A DNA stretch of 64,000 nt from Jannaschia rubra (GCF_001403735.1 NZ_CXPG01000021.1:248001-312000), one strand, 5' to 3'; shown: positions 37,545-46,089, counted from the first letter of the stretch. A program made the numbers and translations. The notes: generated by a model not told the origin, from the sequence alone.

Positions 37545-37981
37545 GTCATCTCTCCTGAATTGATGTCATCGCTGCCGTCGTCGTCCAGCCTCGCGCGGAA
37601 CCACAGGTCGATGCGCCGCGCGCCTGCGCCCTTGTCGCGCCGGGCTTCCGCCCGGACGAATCGCATCGACACCAGCCGCCCGCGCGTCAGGGTCAGATCA
37701 GCGCCGTCCAGCGCGTCCGACACCCGCGCGGCCAGCGCCTTAGCATCCATGAACCCCTCGCGGCGCGTCACCACGCTGATCCGGAACTGGTGGATCGCGC
37801 CCCGTCCGGTCACGTCCGACCGACCCGTCGTCCGCTCCGGCCCCAACGCGACGAACAGGTCCGGCGCCGCCATCGGCGCGGCGTCGAAGACCGCGCCCCG
37901 CGCCAGCTCCCCGATGCCCGCGTCGTTCGCCATCCGCTCGAACACCGCCGCCTGCAGGCTCTCGCCCATCGCATAGGTCAT
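37541..37981 (-). CDS. g8: GTA tail terminator, DUF3168 (g8 type)
   Basis: This 146-aa DUF3168 protein caps the tail tube where it meets the head. The segment ARVSDALDGADLTLTRGRLV is typical. It overlaps g7 and g9 by 4 bp each. Confidence 0.92.
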   Translation of the reverse strand: MTYAMGESLQAAVFERMANDAGIGELARGAVFDAAPMAAPDLFVALGPERTTGRSDVTGRGAIHQFRISVVTRREGFMDAKALAARVSDALDGADLTLTRGRLVSMRFVRAEARRDKGAGARRIDLWFRARLDDDGSDDINSGEMT

Positions 37982-38319
37982 CGCGCGCCCTCCCCGTCCG
38001 GCACTTCGCTCGCCAGGATCACCAGATGCCGCCGCTCGCCGTCATGCACGGCCTCCACCTCGAACAGCCGCGCGCCGTCCTGCAAGCGGTCGCCCGGCGC
38101 GGGCCGCATCGGATGCCCGACCGGCAGCCCATGCGTCGTGATCCGCAGCCGCAGCCGGGGCGCACGTCCGAACTCGTCATGGGCCAGGCCGCCGGACCGC
38201 ATCCGTACCTCGGCCCAGAGACCGCCGCGCGCGTCCCAGCCGCGCCGGAACCCCCCGCCGCCATCCGCCGTGCGCCCCGCGGCCAGCAGGATCAGCCGCC
38301 GCCCGAACACCTTGGCCAT
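37978..38319 (-). CDS. g7: GTA head-tail stopper/closure protein (g7 type)
   Basis: This 113-aa head closure protein starts MAKVFGRRLILLAAG. The pattern RLRITTHGLPVGHPMRPAPGDR fits phage head-tail adaptors. The ATG at 38319 shares one base with the g6 stop (TGATG). Confidence 0.9.
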   Translation of the reverse strand: MAKVFGRRLILLAAGRTADGGGGFRRGWDARGGLWAEVRMRSGGLAHDEFGRAPRLRLRITTHGLPVGHPMRPAPGDRLQDGARLFEVEAVHDGERRHLVILASEVPDGEGAR

Positions 38320-38855
38320 CACCGCCGCCCCCCGATACGAACGTCGCGGAACGGCGCGATCAGCGCATCCACCGCCGCGCCCACCGGCTCGCCCGTGTCC
38401 AGCGCCTCGGCCAGCATCAGGACGGCCTGCCGCAACTCCCCCGGCACCATCTCCCAGTCGCCGTATCCGGCCCGGACCACGATCCGCAGCGGCACGCCCT
38501 GCCGCACCCCCTCCGACAGGACGATGCCGCCCTGCGCGTCCAGCGCGCCGCCGACCGTGACCGGGCCGCCCTCGCCCGCCATCTCGATCACGCGGAGCAT
38601 CTGCACCGGCGCCACCGGCAGCACGATCCGCCGCCCCTCGCCGCGCTCGCCCGCGACGGTCACGTCCCGCGCGATGGTGACGCGGCCCGACCGCCGCTCG
38701 ACCGTGGCAATCGCCGCGGCCAGCAACAGCCGCAGCCTGTCGCCCTCGCCGGGGATCGCCTCGTATCCATCGGCCAGCCGCATCCGCGCGGCCAGTTGCG
38801 CCACCGGAAGCGCCTCGTTCGGGATCCGGTCGGACCCCTGCACCGTCATTGCCAT
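38319..38855 (-). CDS. g6: GTA head-tail connector (g6 type)
   Basis: This 178-aa protein resembles phage gp6-like head-tail connectors: LKLLLAAAIATVERRSGR-like helix (here LRLLLAAAIATVERRSGR) near the N-terminus and the VRAGYGDWEMVPGELRQAVL segment split around residue 130. Start ATG 38855 (MAMTVQG); another ATG lies two codons on. A 179-bp structured gap separates it from the capsid gene. Confidence 0.9.
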   Translation of the reverse strand: MAMTVQGSDRIPNEALPVAQLAARMRLADGYEAIPGEGDRLRLLLAAAIATVERRSGRVTIARDVTVAGERGEGRRIVLPVAPVQMLRVIEMAGEGGPVTVGGALDAQGGIVLSEGVRQGVPLRIVVRAGYGDWEMVPGELRQAVLMLAEALDTGEPVGAAVDALIAPFRDVRIGGRR

Positions 38856-38891
38856 CGGAACCTCCGCCTGCGCTTTTTGAAATGTCGAAAT

Positions 38892-39003
38892 GGACGGGGC
38901 CGTCACGCCCATCGTGCGGACCAGGCCGGAAGGCCCGCCGGCCCCGTCCCCCCGGCGTCACGCGACGCCGGGGTGCGCGACCCGCTCCTGTCGAACGGGT
39001 CGC
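38892..39003 (-). repeat. Three stacked hairpins downstream of the GTA capsid gene
   Basis: In transcript order: an 8-bp stem CGGGTCGC/GCGACCCG mirror (38977-38984 with 38996-39003); a perfect 10-bp stem CCCCGGCGTC/GACGCCGGGG with a 4-nt loop (38950-38973); and an 11-bp stem GGACGGGGCCG/CGGCCCCGTCC (38892-38902 with 38939-38949) enclosing a GGCC/GGCC hairpin. They fill the only large gap inside the cluster. None has a T-run, so they may stabilise capsid mRNA or cause partial termination. Confidence 0.7.
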
Positions 39004-39034
39004 CTTTCAGACCCCGTCAGGGGCCGCTTGGGAT

Positions 39035-40180
39035 TTACGCCACCGTGAACTTCAACAGCTTGATGGCCGCGAAATCCGTCACGTCGCCGCCGACGCGCTT
39101 GGTGGCATAGAACAGGACATGCGGCTTGGCGCTGAACGGGTCGCGCAGCACGCGCAGGTCGGGCCGCTCCGCCACGGTATATCCCGCGCGGAAGTCGCCG
39201 AACGCCACGGCCGTGGCGCCTGCGCCGATGTCGGGCATGTCCTCGGCGATCAGCACCGGATATCCCATCAGCTGCGCGGGCTGACCCGCCGCCAGGCTGT
39301 CGGTCCACAGGAACCGGCCGTCCGCATCCTTCATCTTCCGCACCGCGCCCGCGGTCTTGGAGTTCATCACGAAGGTCGCGTTGGCCCGGTACTTCGCGCC
39401 CAGCGCATAGACCAGGTCGACAATGCAGTCCGACGCCTTGTCCTCGTCGAAATCGGTCGCGGCACCCGTGGCGACATATCCCAGCTTGCCCCAGGTCCAG
39501 TTGGCCTCCGCCACATGGCCATAGGTCAGGAAGCCCGTGGGCTTGTCGACGCCGTCGCCCTCGATGAAGGCCGCCGCCTCCGAGGTGGCGAACTTGTCCG
39601 CGATCCGCGTGGCCAGCCACCCCTCGATGTCGAAGGCCGCGTCGTCGAGCAGGCGCTGCGAGGCCTTCGGCATGGCCGACAGCTCGTGCAGCGGGATCGA
39701 GATGCGGTCGAACATCGGCGAGGCCGTCTCGGCGATGGTGCCGTTCTCGGTGGCCCAGCCCGCACCCATCTCGGTGTGGTCGACCAGCACGTCATAGGAC
39801 GTGGCCTCGACGTTGACGACATTGGCCACCGACCGGATCGACGCCGACGACTTCAGGACCGACTTCACCGTGTCGGCGGTCTGCGGGTCGACCAGGTATC
39901 CGCCCTCGGCGCTGACGGCCGTGTTCATCGACTTGCCGTCCAGCGCCAGCGCGCGCAGCCCGTCGTCGTCGCCCGACCGCAGATAGGCGTCCATGGCCTT
40001 CTGGTGGGGCACGCCGGGCATGTCGGCGGTGGCAAGCTGGGGGCGGTGGCTCTTGTAGGTCATGTTGAAACGCTCATCCTGTTGCTGCATCTTCTGGGTG
40101 ATCTGTTGACGGAAGCCCTTGAAATCGCTGACCAGACCGGCCAGCGCCTCGGTGACTTCCCCGACGCCGTCGTGGCTCAT
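39035..40180 (-). CDS. g5: GTA major capsid protein (g5 type)
   Basis: This HK97-fold major capsid protein is 381 aa. An N-terminal coiled-coil scaffold region (about 1-100) that g4 protease should remove is followed by the capsid domain beginning near MNTAVSAEGGYLVDP. GYLVDPQTADTV and ASQRLLDDAAFDIEGWLA are typical. The ATG at 40180 follows GGAGAA. Confidence 0.95.
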   Translation of the reverse strand: MSHDGVGEVTEALAGLVSDFKGFRQQITQKMQQQDERFNMTYKSHRPQLATADMPGVPHQKAMDAYLRSGDDDGLRALALDGKSMNTAVSAEGGYLVDPQTADTVKSVLKSSASIRSVANVVNVEATSYDVLVDHTEMGAGWATENGTIAETASPMFDRISIPLHELSAMPKASQRLLDDAAFDIEGWLATRIADKFATSEAAAFIEGDGVDKPTGFLTYGHVAEANWTWGKLGYVATGAATDFDEDKASDCIVDLVYALGAKYRANATFVMNSKTAGAVRKMKDADGRFLWTDSLAAGQPAQLMGYPVLIAEDMPDIGAGATAVAFGDFRAGYTVAERPDLRVLRDPFSAKPHVLFYATKRVGGDVTDFAAIKLLKFTVA

Positions 40181-40211
40181 CGGATTCTCCTTCGATGGGG
40201 TTTCGGCCGCG

Positions 40212-40739
40212 TCAGTCGCGCGCCAGTTCAAGACGCGCGGCCGTGATCGCCCGCGCCATGTCGCGCATGGGGTCCGCCTTGGCCCCCACCCGCGCACTGG
40301 GCAGCATCGGGAACGTCACCAGCGACACTTCCCAAAGCTCCAGTTCCTTCAGAAGCCTGCGCCCCTGCCCGTCCTTGCCGGCCCGCCGGACCGTGTAGCC
40401 GATGGACAGGCCGTCCAGCGCGCCCGCCCCGATCAGCTCCGCCGCTTCGCGCGCCTTCTCGACGCCCGGCAGCAGACGGCCCTTCACGAACAGGCCGCGC
40501 GCGTCCTCGCGGACCTCGTCCCAAACGCCGATCACCTGCGCCGGGTCGTGCTGCCACAGCATCCGCACCCGCCGCCCCTCGACCGCCATTCGCGCCAGGC
40601 TGTCGTGATAGGCGCCCGGCTCGACCACGTCGCGGCCGGTGTCCTCGACCCCGAACCACGAGGCATAGCCCGCGATCCGCGCACCCTCCTCCAGCGTCAC
40701 GCAGGTCTCGCCCTGCGCGAACTTCCGTTCCAGCTTCAT
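40212..40739 (-). CDS. g4: GTA prohead protease (g4 type)
   Basis: This HK97-family prohead serine protease (175 aa) has the catalytic His in MLWQHDPAQVIG, the Ser in DGLSIGYTVRRA and the conserved LWEVSLVTFPMLPSARV. It matures the capsid. Placed directly before the capsid gene. Confidence 0.94.
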   Translation of the reverse strand: MKLERKFAQGETCVTLEEGARIAGYASWFGVEDTGRDVVEPGAYHDSLARMAVEGRRVRMLWQHDPAQVIGVWDEVREDARGLFVKGRLLPGVEKAREAAELIGAGALDGLSIGYTVRRAGKDGQGRRLLKELELWEVSLVTFPMLPSARVGAKADPMRDMARAITAARLELARD

Positions 40740-40795
40740 TCAGATACTCCTTCCGCGATGCCCGCGCCGCCCGGCGGGATCGCCTCTGCTCGATG

Positions 40796-41098
40796 TCACA
40801 GCCCGATCGGGCCGCCCTTCAGAAGGATCGACATGAATCCTCCGACGATCGCCGCGACGATCAGCCAGACCAGGCGCGAGATCAGCGCGTCGATCCGGTC
40901 CAGCCGCCCATCGATCTGGTTGAACCGCGTCTCCAGCCGCTTCTGCTTTTCCGCCTCGACCGCGCGGTCCGTCTCCAGCCGGGCGATCACCATCTCGATC
41001 CGTGCCAGCCGCTCGTCGGTCAGGCGGAACGCGGCTTCCGTGTCGCGGAACGGGGCATAGAGGAACCGCGATCCCCCCTGTCGCTCCGCCGCCGTCAT
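40796..41098 (-). CDS. GTA small membrane/head protein (g3.5 type)
   Basis: This 100-aa protein has an N-terminal coiled coil (about 20-72) and a C-terminal hydrophobic helix (LVWLIVAAIVGGFMSILL). It matches the small gene between portal and protease in the Rhodobacter GTA, needed for head formation there. It overlaps the portal gene by 4 bp. Confidence 0.85.
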   Translation of the reverse strand: MTAAERQGGSRFLYAPFRDTEAAFRLTDERLARIEMVIARLETDRAVEAEKQKRLETRFNQIDGRLDRIDALISRLVWLIVAAIVGGFMSILLKGGPIGL

Positions 41099-42240
41099 TC
41101 GCCACCGGGCGGCAGACCCAGCATCCGCCGCTTCTCCTCGGCCGTCAGGAAATCGGCACCCGCGATCCGCGCCCACTCCGCGTCGCGCTCCGCCTGAAGC
41201 GCGGGCACCCGGTCCCGGTCGGGCGTCAGGCTCACCGCCTCGCCGCCGTGCCGGCCCAGCCAATGCGCCAGCGCGTCCCCGACCTTCGCCACCAGCGGCA
41301 GCACCGTCAGCCGATAGAACGCGCGGTTCGCCTCCACGTAATTGGCATAGGTCGCGTCCCCCGGGATCCCCAGCATCATCGGCGGCACGCCGAAGGCCGT
41401 GGCGATCTCGCGCGCGGCGGCCTCCTTGGTCTTCTGGAACTCCATGTCCGACGGGCTGAACCCCATCGGCTTCCAGTCCAGCCCTCCATCCAGCAGCATC
41501 GGCCGACCCGCGTTCCGCGCCCCCTGGTGATAGCTCTCCATTTCCAGCGACAGCCGGTCGAACTGCTCCGTCGTCAGCCCCTCGCCGGTGTTGACGATGG
41601 CCCCGGAAGGCCGCGCGGCGTTGTCCAGCAAGCCCTTCGACCAGCGCGAGGCCGCGTTGTGCACGTCCACCGCGCTCGCCGCCGCCTGCATGGGCGACAG
41701 GCCGTAATGGTCGTCCTGCGGATGGAACGCGCGGATGTGGCAGATGGGGCTGACCTCGCCCACCATGAACCGGTGCGTCCGCCCGCCCACGGTGTAATCG
41801 TATCCCGCGGGCCACCCGTCCGGCCCCGGCACCACCGCCATCCGGTCGGACCGCAGCACGTGCAACTCCGCCGGCAGGCCCCCGCCGCCGACCGCCTCGA
41901 CATAGGCGTTCCCCGACAGAAGGAACTGACCGTACAGCGCCTCCAGGAACTCGCCCCGCCCCTGCGCGTCGTTGGGCCGCGCCAGAACCGACAGGACCGG
42001 ATGCGCCTCCAGCCGCCCCTCCGCGTCGCAACAGGTCAGCGGCACCGCCGCCGCCGCCTCCGCGATCAGCTTGACCGCCCGGAACCCGACCGGGTTGCCG
42101 CTGAACCCCACGCGGGTCAGCGTGACCGTGTCGCGCGGCGACCAGACCGGCCGCCCCGCCAGGCCCATCGTCGCCACCCGGCCCGCGGCCGAGGCCTTGG
42201 CCTCCGGCGCGCCGGCCTGTCTGCGTCCAAATCCGAACAT
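41095..42240 (-). CDS. g3: GTA portal protein (g3 type)
   Basis: This HK97-family phage portal protein (381 aa) forms the DNA-entry ring at one capsid vertex. PTNDAQ-like (here ARPNDAQGRGEFLEAL), GNAYVEAV and FGVPPMMLGIPGDATYANYVEA are family segments. The start ATG 42240 (MFGFGRRQ) is preferred to one eight codons earlier, which falls within the terminator-like hairpin. Confidence 0.94.
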   Translation of the reverse strand: MFGFGRRQAGAPEAKASAAGRVATMGLAGRPVWSPRDTVTLTRVGFSGNPVGFRAVKLIAEAAAAVPLTCCDAEGRLEAHPVLSVLARPNDAQGRGEFLEALYGQFLLSGNAYVEAVGGGGLPAELHVLRSDRMAVVPGPDGWPAGYDYTVGGRTHRFMVGEVSPICHIRAFHPQDDHYGLSPMQAAASAVDVHNAASRWSKGLLDNAARPSGAIVNTGEGLTTEQFDRLSLEMESYHQGARNAGRPMLLDGGLDWKPMGFSPSDMEFQKTKEAAAREIATAFGVPPMMLGIPGDATYANYVEANRAFYRLTVLPLVAKVGDALAHWLGRHGGEAVSLTPDRDRVPALQAERDAEWARIAGADFLTAEEKRRMLGLPPGGE

Positions 42241-42262
42241 GCCCCGTCCTTCCGTCTCTTCC

Positions 42263-42288
42263 AAAAAGAAAGGGGCCCGAAAGGCCCC
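42263..42288 (-). terminator. Terminator-like hairpin between GTA g2 and g3
   Basis: On the minus strand GGGGCC-TTTCG-GGCCCC is followed by TTTCTTTTT, the layout of an intrinsic terminator. It lies inside the operon in the 58-bp gap between the large terminase and the portal gene, so it would limit read-through unless overcome. Confidence 0.65.
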
Positions 42289-42298
42289 CGATCCCGCT

Positions 42299-43696
42299 CT
42301 ACAACTGTCTCATTCGCGGCCCCGACCGCGTGCGGTCCGGGTCCAGAAGCGCGGCCCACAGCGCCCAGACCAGCGCGTCCACCCGGTCGGGCGACCCCGT
42401 GCCGCGATAGCCGCCCACCGTCATGCGGCACATCTGGTCCTCCAGCGTGCCGAGCCCCCGCCGGTGCCGGATGCGCCCCTGTTCGTAAAGCGCCGCCACC
42501 GGCTCGGCCCGCGCCGCCTTGCCGCGCCGCGCCGTCACCTTGCGATAGCTGACGTCGGGCGCCACCTGCCGCAGCACCGCCTCGATCATGTCGCCGCCCT
42601 GGTTGCCTTCGGCCACCACGCGGTCCGCGTCCCACCGGGCATAGGCCGACGCCACCGCCTGCGCCCATTCCGACGGCGACGCCGCCGATACCGACGCATC
42701 CTCCAGAACCCAGGCGCGCCAGTCGCGCGGCGCCCCCCGCGTCACGGCGCCCACGACGACGATTCCCGTCTCGTCGGCCGCACCTCCCGAACTCACCGCC
42801 GGGTCCACCCCGATCACGATCCGGTCGAACTCCGGCAGGACATCGACCCGCAGCGCGTCCAGAACCGGCGTCGTCCAGAACGCCCCGTCGATATCCTCCA
42901 GCAGCAGCCCCTCCAGCTCCTGCCGCCCCATCCGCGTGCCGCCGTAACGTGCCATCACCTCGGTCAGGAACCCGCGCGCCAGATTGGCACGGTTCGCCTC
43001 GGTCGCCGCATGGGTCGTGACCGTGCTGGCCCGCCCCAGGACGTCCTTCAGCACGGGGATGTTCTTCGGCGTCGTCGTCACCACCGCCTGCGGCAACTCC
43101 CCCAGCCGCAGACAGAACTGCAGCATGTCCCATGCCTCCTCCGCGTTGCGCCACTTGGCCAGTTCGTCCAGCCAGGCCGCGTCGAACTGCGGCCCCCGCA
43201 TCGCCTCGAAGTCATGCGCCGAAAAGGCCTGCGCCTCCGCGCCGTTGGGCCAGATCAGCTTGCGCTGCGTGGCCTTCCAGACCGGCCGGCGGTCGGGGGG
43301 CGAACACCGCAGGATGCCGCTCTCGCCTTCGATCATCACGTCGCGGACCTGGTCGTAGGTCTCGCCGACCAGTGCCACCCGCCGCGCGCTCCCGGCCTGC
43401 AACGGCCGGGAACCCTCCACCTTGTCGCGGATCCACTCGGCTCCGGCGCGGGTCTTCCCCGCGCCGCGCCCCCCCAGGATCACCCAGGTCCGCCAGTCGC
43501 CCTCCGGCGGCAACTGGTGGTCCAGCGCCCAGAAATCGAACAGGTACGGCAGTGCCGCCAGTTCATTCTCCGTCAGGGCCGCAAGAAACGCCTCCCTCTC
43601 CGAGGTGCTCGCGGATGCTATCGAGACGGCGCCGGATCGAAGCGCGTGCCGCGTCGAAGTCGATCCCGTCGCCGCCCCGTTCGATGCGTAGGGCAT
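42299..43696 (-). CDS. g2: GTA large terminase (g2 type)
   Basis: This packaging ATPase/nuclease (465 aa) has Walker A GGRGAGKTRAGAEW and the nuclease-domain segment VIGVDPAVSSGG. It packages host DNA headful by headful in GTAs. The ATG at 43696 gives a 134-bp overlap with g1. Family similarity seems to begin only near EREAFLAALTENELAALPYL, so a start nearer 43600 is possible, but I see no good alternative codon. Confidence 0.93.
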   Translation of the reverse strand: MPYASNGAATGSTSTRHALRSGAVSIASASTSEREAFLAALTENELAALPYLFDFWALDHQLPPEGDWRTWVILGGRGAGKTRAGAEWIRDKVEGSRPLQAGSARRVALVGETYDQVRDVMIEGESGILRCSPPDRRPVWKATQRKLIWPNGAEAQAFSAHDFEAMRGPQFDAAWLDELAKWRNAEEAWDMLQFCLRLGELPQAVVTTTPKNIPVLKDVLGRASTVTTHAATEANRANLARGFLTEVMARYGGTRMGRQELEGLLLEDIDGAFWTTPVLDALRVDVLPEFDRIVIGVDPAVSSGGAADETGIVVVGAVTRGAPRDWRAWVLEDASVSAASPSEWAQAVASAYARWDADRVVAEGNQGGDMIEAVLRQVAPDVSYRKVTARRGKAARAEPVAALYEQGRIRHRRGLGTLEDQMCRMTVGGYRGTGSPDRVDALVWALWAALLDPDRTRSGPRMRQL

Positions 43697-43928
43697 CAGC
43701 CACCTTTCCTTCCTCCGCGACCGCCTGAAGGACGGCGCGGGCCAGGTCGCGCTGCAAGGCCGCCAGGTCCGCGGCCTTCGGCCCGTCCCCCTGCGCCGCC
43801 GTCAGCTCGGCCAGCTTCGTTTCCATGGCGCTCCGCATCGCCTCCATGACGCGAAGCGAGGCGTCCGCACGCCCCATAAACCCGTCCGCGTCTTTCGCGC
43901 GGATCGAGCCGAACATCTGATCTTCCAT
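43563..43928 (-). CDS. g1: GTA small terminase (g1 type)
   Basis: This 121-aa protein (MEDQMFGSIRAKDADGFMGR) is helical and charged and occupies the g1 position. In the Rhodobacter GTA, g1 is the small terminase that lost specific DNA binding. GGAG lies 8 bp before the ATG. First gene of the cluster; it overlaps the terminase frame at its 3' end. Confidence 0.88.
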   Translation of the reverse strand: MEDQMFGSIRAKDADGFMGRADASLRVMEAMRSAMETKLAELTAAQGDGPKAADLAALQRDLARAVLQAVAEEGKVADALRIERGGDGIDFDAARASIRRRLDSIREHLGEGGVSCGPDGE

Positions 43929-43979
43929 TCACTAAGCTCCGTGCAGGTTGGTCATTTTGGTCCGCACGTCGTAGAAACG

Positions 43980-44014
43980 AAAAAGGCGCCGCCGGGGTGT
44001 TCCCCCGTGACGCC
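43980..44014 (-). terminator. Terminator-like hairpin in the GTA leader
   Basis: On the minus strand, GGCG...CGCC encloses CGGGG/CCCCG with a small loop, followed by five Ts. It lies 52 bp ahead of the g1 ATG and after the candidate promoter, so it would be transcribed before g1. No other minus-strand gene upstream needs a terminator here. It may be an attenuator. Confidence 0.65.
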
Positions 44015-44040
44015 TCGCCCATTTCTTCCAGCTTGCCCTA

Positions 44041-44069
44041 AAGATGTTTTTGAGCGTTCGCCGGGTCAA
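44041..44069 (-). promoter_or_regulatory. Candidate GTA operon promoter
   Basis: On the minus strand TTGACC (44069-44064) and CATCTT (44046-44041) are 17 bp apart, about 113 bp before g1. CGAAAAAC at 44081-44074 (minus) abuts the -35. The -10 is a weak match, which fits a gene cluster needing an activator. Confidence 0.4.
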
Positions 44070-44112
44070 CAGGGTTTTTCGCCCGTCGAGCATTTTTCTG
44101 GCAAATATCTGC

Positions 44113-44129
44113 CGAAAAACGCTTTTTCG
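44113..44129. promoter_or_regulatory. Palindrome upstream of the GTA promoter
   Basis: CGAAAAACGCTTTTTCG is a perfect palindrome with 7-bp arms, about 44 bp upstream of the candidate -35. Its CGAAAAA arm recurs next to the -35. It is a candidate activator site, for example for the GTA activator GafA, by inference only. The rest of the 333-bp gap to the SH3 gene holds nothing else I can identify. Confidence 0.45.
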
Positions 44130-44261
44130 CCGCGCGCTCTCACCCCAACGTGACTTCCGCCCGGGAACATCCGCAGTCATCGGCCGTTGTCTGTCCGTCG
44201 CACATGGCGACCGCGCCCCGCAGCGACGGGTCGCGCCTGCAAGCAACGAAAAGGCAATTCC

Positions 44262-44873
44262 ATGACATTCCGTATCCTGACCGCGGCAAGCGCCCTCGCG
44301 CTCGCCGCCGCTCCCGCTCTTGCGGCCAGTCCCGCCGTCACCACCTCCGACCTCAACCTCCGCGTCGGTCCCGGCACGGCCTACGACGTCGCCGGCGTGA
44401 TGCCCGCACGGTCCAGCATCGACCTCGCCGGCTGCATCGCCGACAGCTCCTGGTGCGAAGTGACCTACGATGGCGTCACCGGCTACGCCTGGGCGCCCCA
44501 TATCGCCATGACCGTGGCGGGGGCCGAGGTTCCCCTGACCGAAGTCAAGGACTACGACATCGTCACCTTCCAGTCGACGGGTGACGTCAACGCCTACATC
44601 GGCGACGTCGAACCCACGGCGGTCGGTCCCGCGCTCTCGGTCATTCCCCTCGACGGCGCCCTGACCGCGCCCGACGGCGAGACCATCGCCTACATCGGCG
44701 AATACCCGGTCGAGCCGATCTTCGTCGACGGCGAAGTCACCGTGGGCTCCGTCCTGCCCGACGATGCCCCCCTGCGCAAAGTCCCCGGCGGCACGTTCCT
44801 CTATACCAACGTGAACGGCCAGCCCGTCCTGGTGAATCCGGCGAACCGCCAGATCGTCCACATCGCCCGCTGA
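44262..44873 (+). CDS. Secreted SH3-domain protein with DUF1236
   Basis: This 203-aa exported protein has a signal peptide (1-21, ending ALAAS), a bacterial SH3 domain (about 22-85: TTSDLNLRVGPGTAYDVAGV) and a C-terminal DUF1236-like repeat ending GQPVLVNPANRQIVHIAR. It may bind cell wall in the periplasm. It diverges from the GTA cluster; its ATG at 44262 has only a weak upstream GCAA-type ribosome site. Confidence 0.85.
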   Translation: MTFRILTAASALALAAAPALAASPAVTTSDLNLRVGPGTAYDVAGVMPARSSIDLAGCIADSSWCEVTYDGVTGYAWAPHIAMTVAGAEVPLTEVKDYDIVTFQSTGDVNAYIGDVEPTAVGPALSVIPLDGALTAPDGETIAYIGEYPVEPIFVDGEVTVGSVLPDDAPLRKVPGGTFLYTNVNGQPVLVNPANRQIVHIAR

Positions 44874-44876
44874 CGC

Positions 44877-44915
44877 GGCCCGGCACGGGGGCGGCCAGTC
44901 CGCCGCTCCCGGGCC
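44877..44915. terminator. Convergent hairpin between SH3 gene and mltG
   Basis: An outer GGCCCGG/CCGGGCC stem encloses an inner GGCGG/CCGCC stem with a CCAGT loop, in the 52-bp gap between converging stops. There is no T-run. Likely a bidirectional transcript end. Confidence 0.5.
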
Positions 44916-44925
44916 ACCTCACCCC

Positions 44926-46089
44926 TCAATTCCCCTCCGTCGCCCCCCGCGCCGCTTCGATGGCGCGCCATTCGGCGACGTTCGCGTTGTGCTCGGCCAG
45001 CGTCTCGGCGAAGGCATGGCCGCCCGTGCCATCGGCCACGAAGAACAGGTAATCGGTCTCCTCGGGGTTTAGCGCCGCGCGGATCGCCTCGGCGCCGGGG
45101 TTGGCGATGGGCGTCGGCGGCAGCCCGTCCACGACATAGGTGTTGTAAGGCGTCTGCCCCCGCAGGTCGCGCACCGTGATCGCGCGGCCCAGCGGCCCCT
45201 CGCCCCGCGTGATGCCATAGATCACCGTCGGGTCGGTCTGCAGCCGCATTCCCGTATCCAGCCGGTTTGCGAAGACCGCCGCGACCCGCCGACGCTCGTC
45301 CGGCACCGCGGTCTCCTTCTCGACGATCGACGCGAGGATCAGCGCCTCCTCCGGCGTCTCGATCGGGATGCCGGGCGCGCGGTTGGCCCAGGCGTCCGCC
45401 AGGATGCGCTCCTGCGCTTCCCGCATCCGGCCGACCAGATCCCCCACCTCGGACCCGCGCGCCACCTCATAGGTGTCGGGCGCCAGCGTCCCCTCCGGCG
45501 GCACGGGAACCTCGTCGCCCCCGAGGATGTCCACCGATTTCAGCCCCTCGATCACCTCCCAGGAAGTCAGGCCCGGTGCCACCGACACGCGCCAGGTGAT
45601 AGGCACCCCCCGTTCCAGCAGCGCCTCGAACTCCTCCGGCCGCTCCTCGCCCGCGTCATAGGTGGCGATCTCGATGACCTCCGGCTGCCCCGGCACACGC
45701 TCGCGCACGCGGACCTCCGGGCCCTGCTGCCGGATGACGTAGGTCACGCTGTAGGGGAACACCGATTGCCCGCCCGCCGTCACGATCTCCAGAACCTCGG
45801 GCATGCTCGCCCCCGCCGGTATCTCGTAGGTGCCGAACTTCAGCCCGTCGCCCCGCTCGGCGTAATTCGTTCCGATGCGGAAGATGCTGCCCGACGACAC
45901 GATGCCCTCGGCCTCCAGCCGCTCCGAGACCTGCCGCATCGTCGCGCCCCGCGGCACCTCGAAGAACGTCGCCTCCGCCAGCGGTCCGGGCGACGCCCAG
46001 CGGGTTTTCCCGATCTGGACGATCCCGGCGATGCAGGCGATCACGACGACGCCAAGGGTCAGCGCGTTGGCGGCAATATGTTTCCACAT
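44926..46089 (-). CDS. mltG: Endolytic murein transglycosylase MltG
   Basis: This membrane-anchored lytic transglycosylase (387 aa) ends nascent glycan strands. One N-terminal membrane helix (about 7-26), a LysM-like region and the YceG domain follow, with catalytic Glu in LASIVEKETAVPDER and the VFANRLDTGMRLQTDPTV segment. It follows fabF by 20 bp, as is common. Confidence 0.94.
   Translation of the reverse strand: MWKHIAANALTLGVVVIACIAGIVQIGKTRWASPGPLAEATFFEVPRGATMRQVSERLEAEGIVSSGSIFRIGTNYAERGDGLKFGTYEIPAGASMPEVLEIVTAGGQSVFPYSVTYVIRQQGPEVRVRERVPGQPEVIEIATYDAGEERPEEFEALLERGVPITWRVSVAPGLTSWEVIEGLKSVDILGGDEVPVPPEGTLAPDTYEVARGSEVGDLVGRMREAQERILADAWANRAPGIPIETPEEALILASIVEKETAVPDERRRVAAVFANRLDTGMRLQTDPTVIYGITRGEGPLGRAITVRDLRGQTPYNTYVVDGLPPTPIANPGAEAIRAALNPEETDYLFFVADGTGGHAFAETLAEHNANVAEWRAIEAARGATEGN

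Noticed and set aside
37978-38961. Longer g7 frame starting near 38961
   Set aside because: The extra N-terminal part is the shadow of g6. The real g7 starts at 38319, where the stop-start overlap and adaptor similarity begin.
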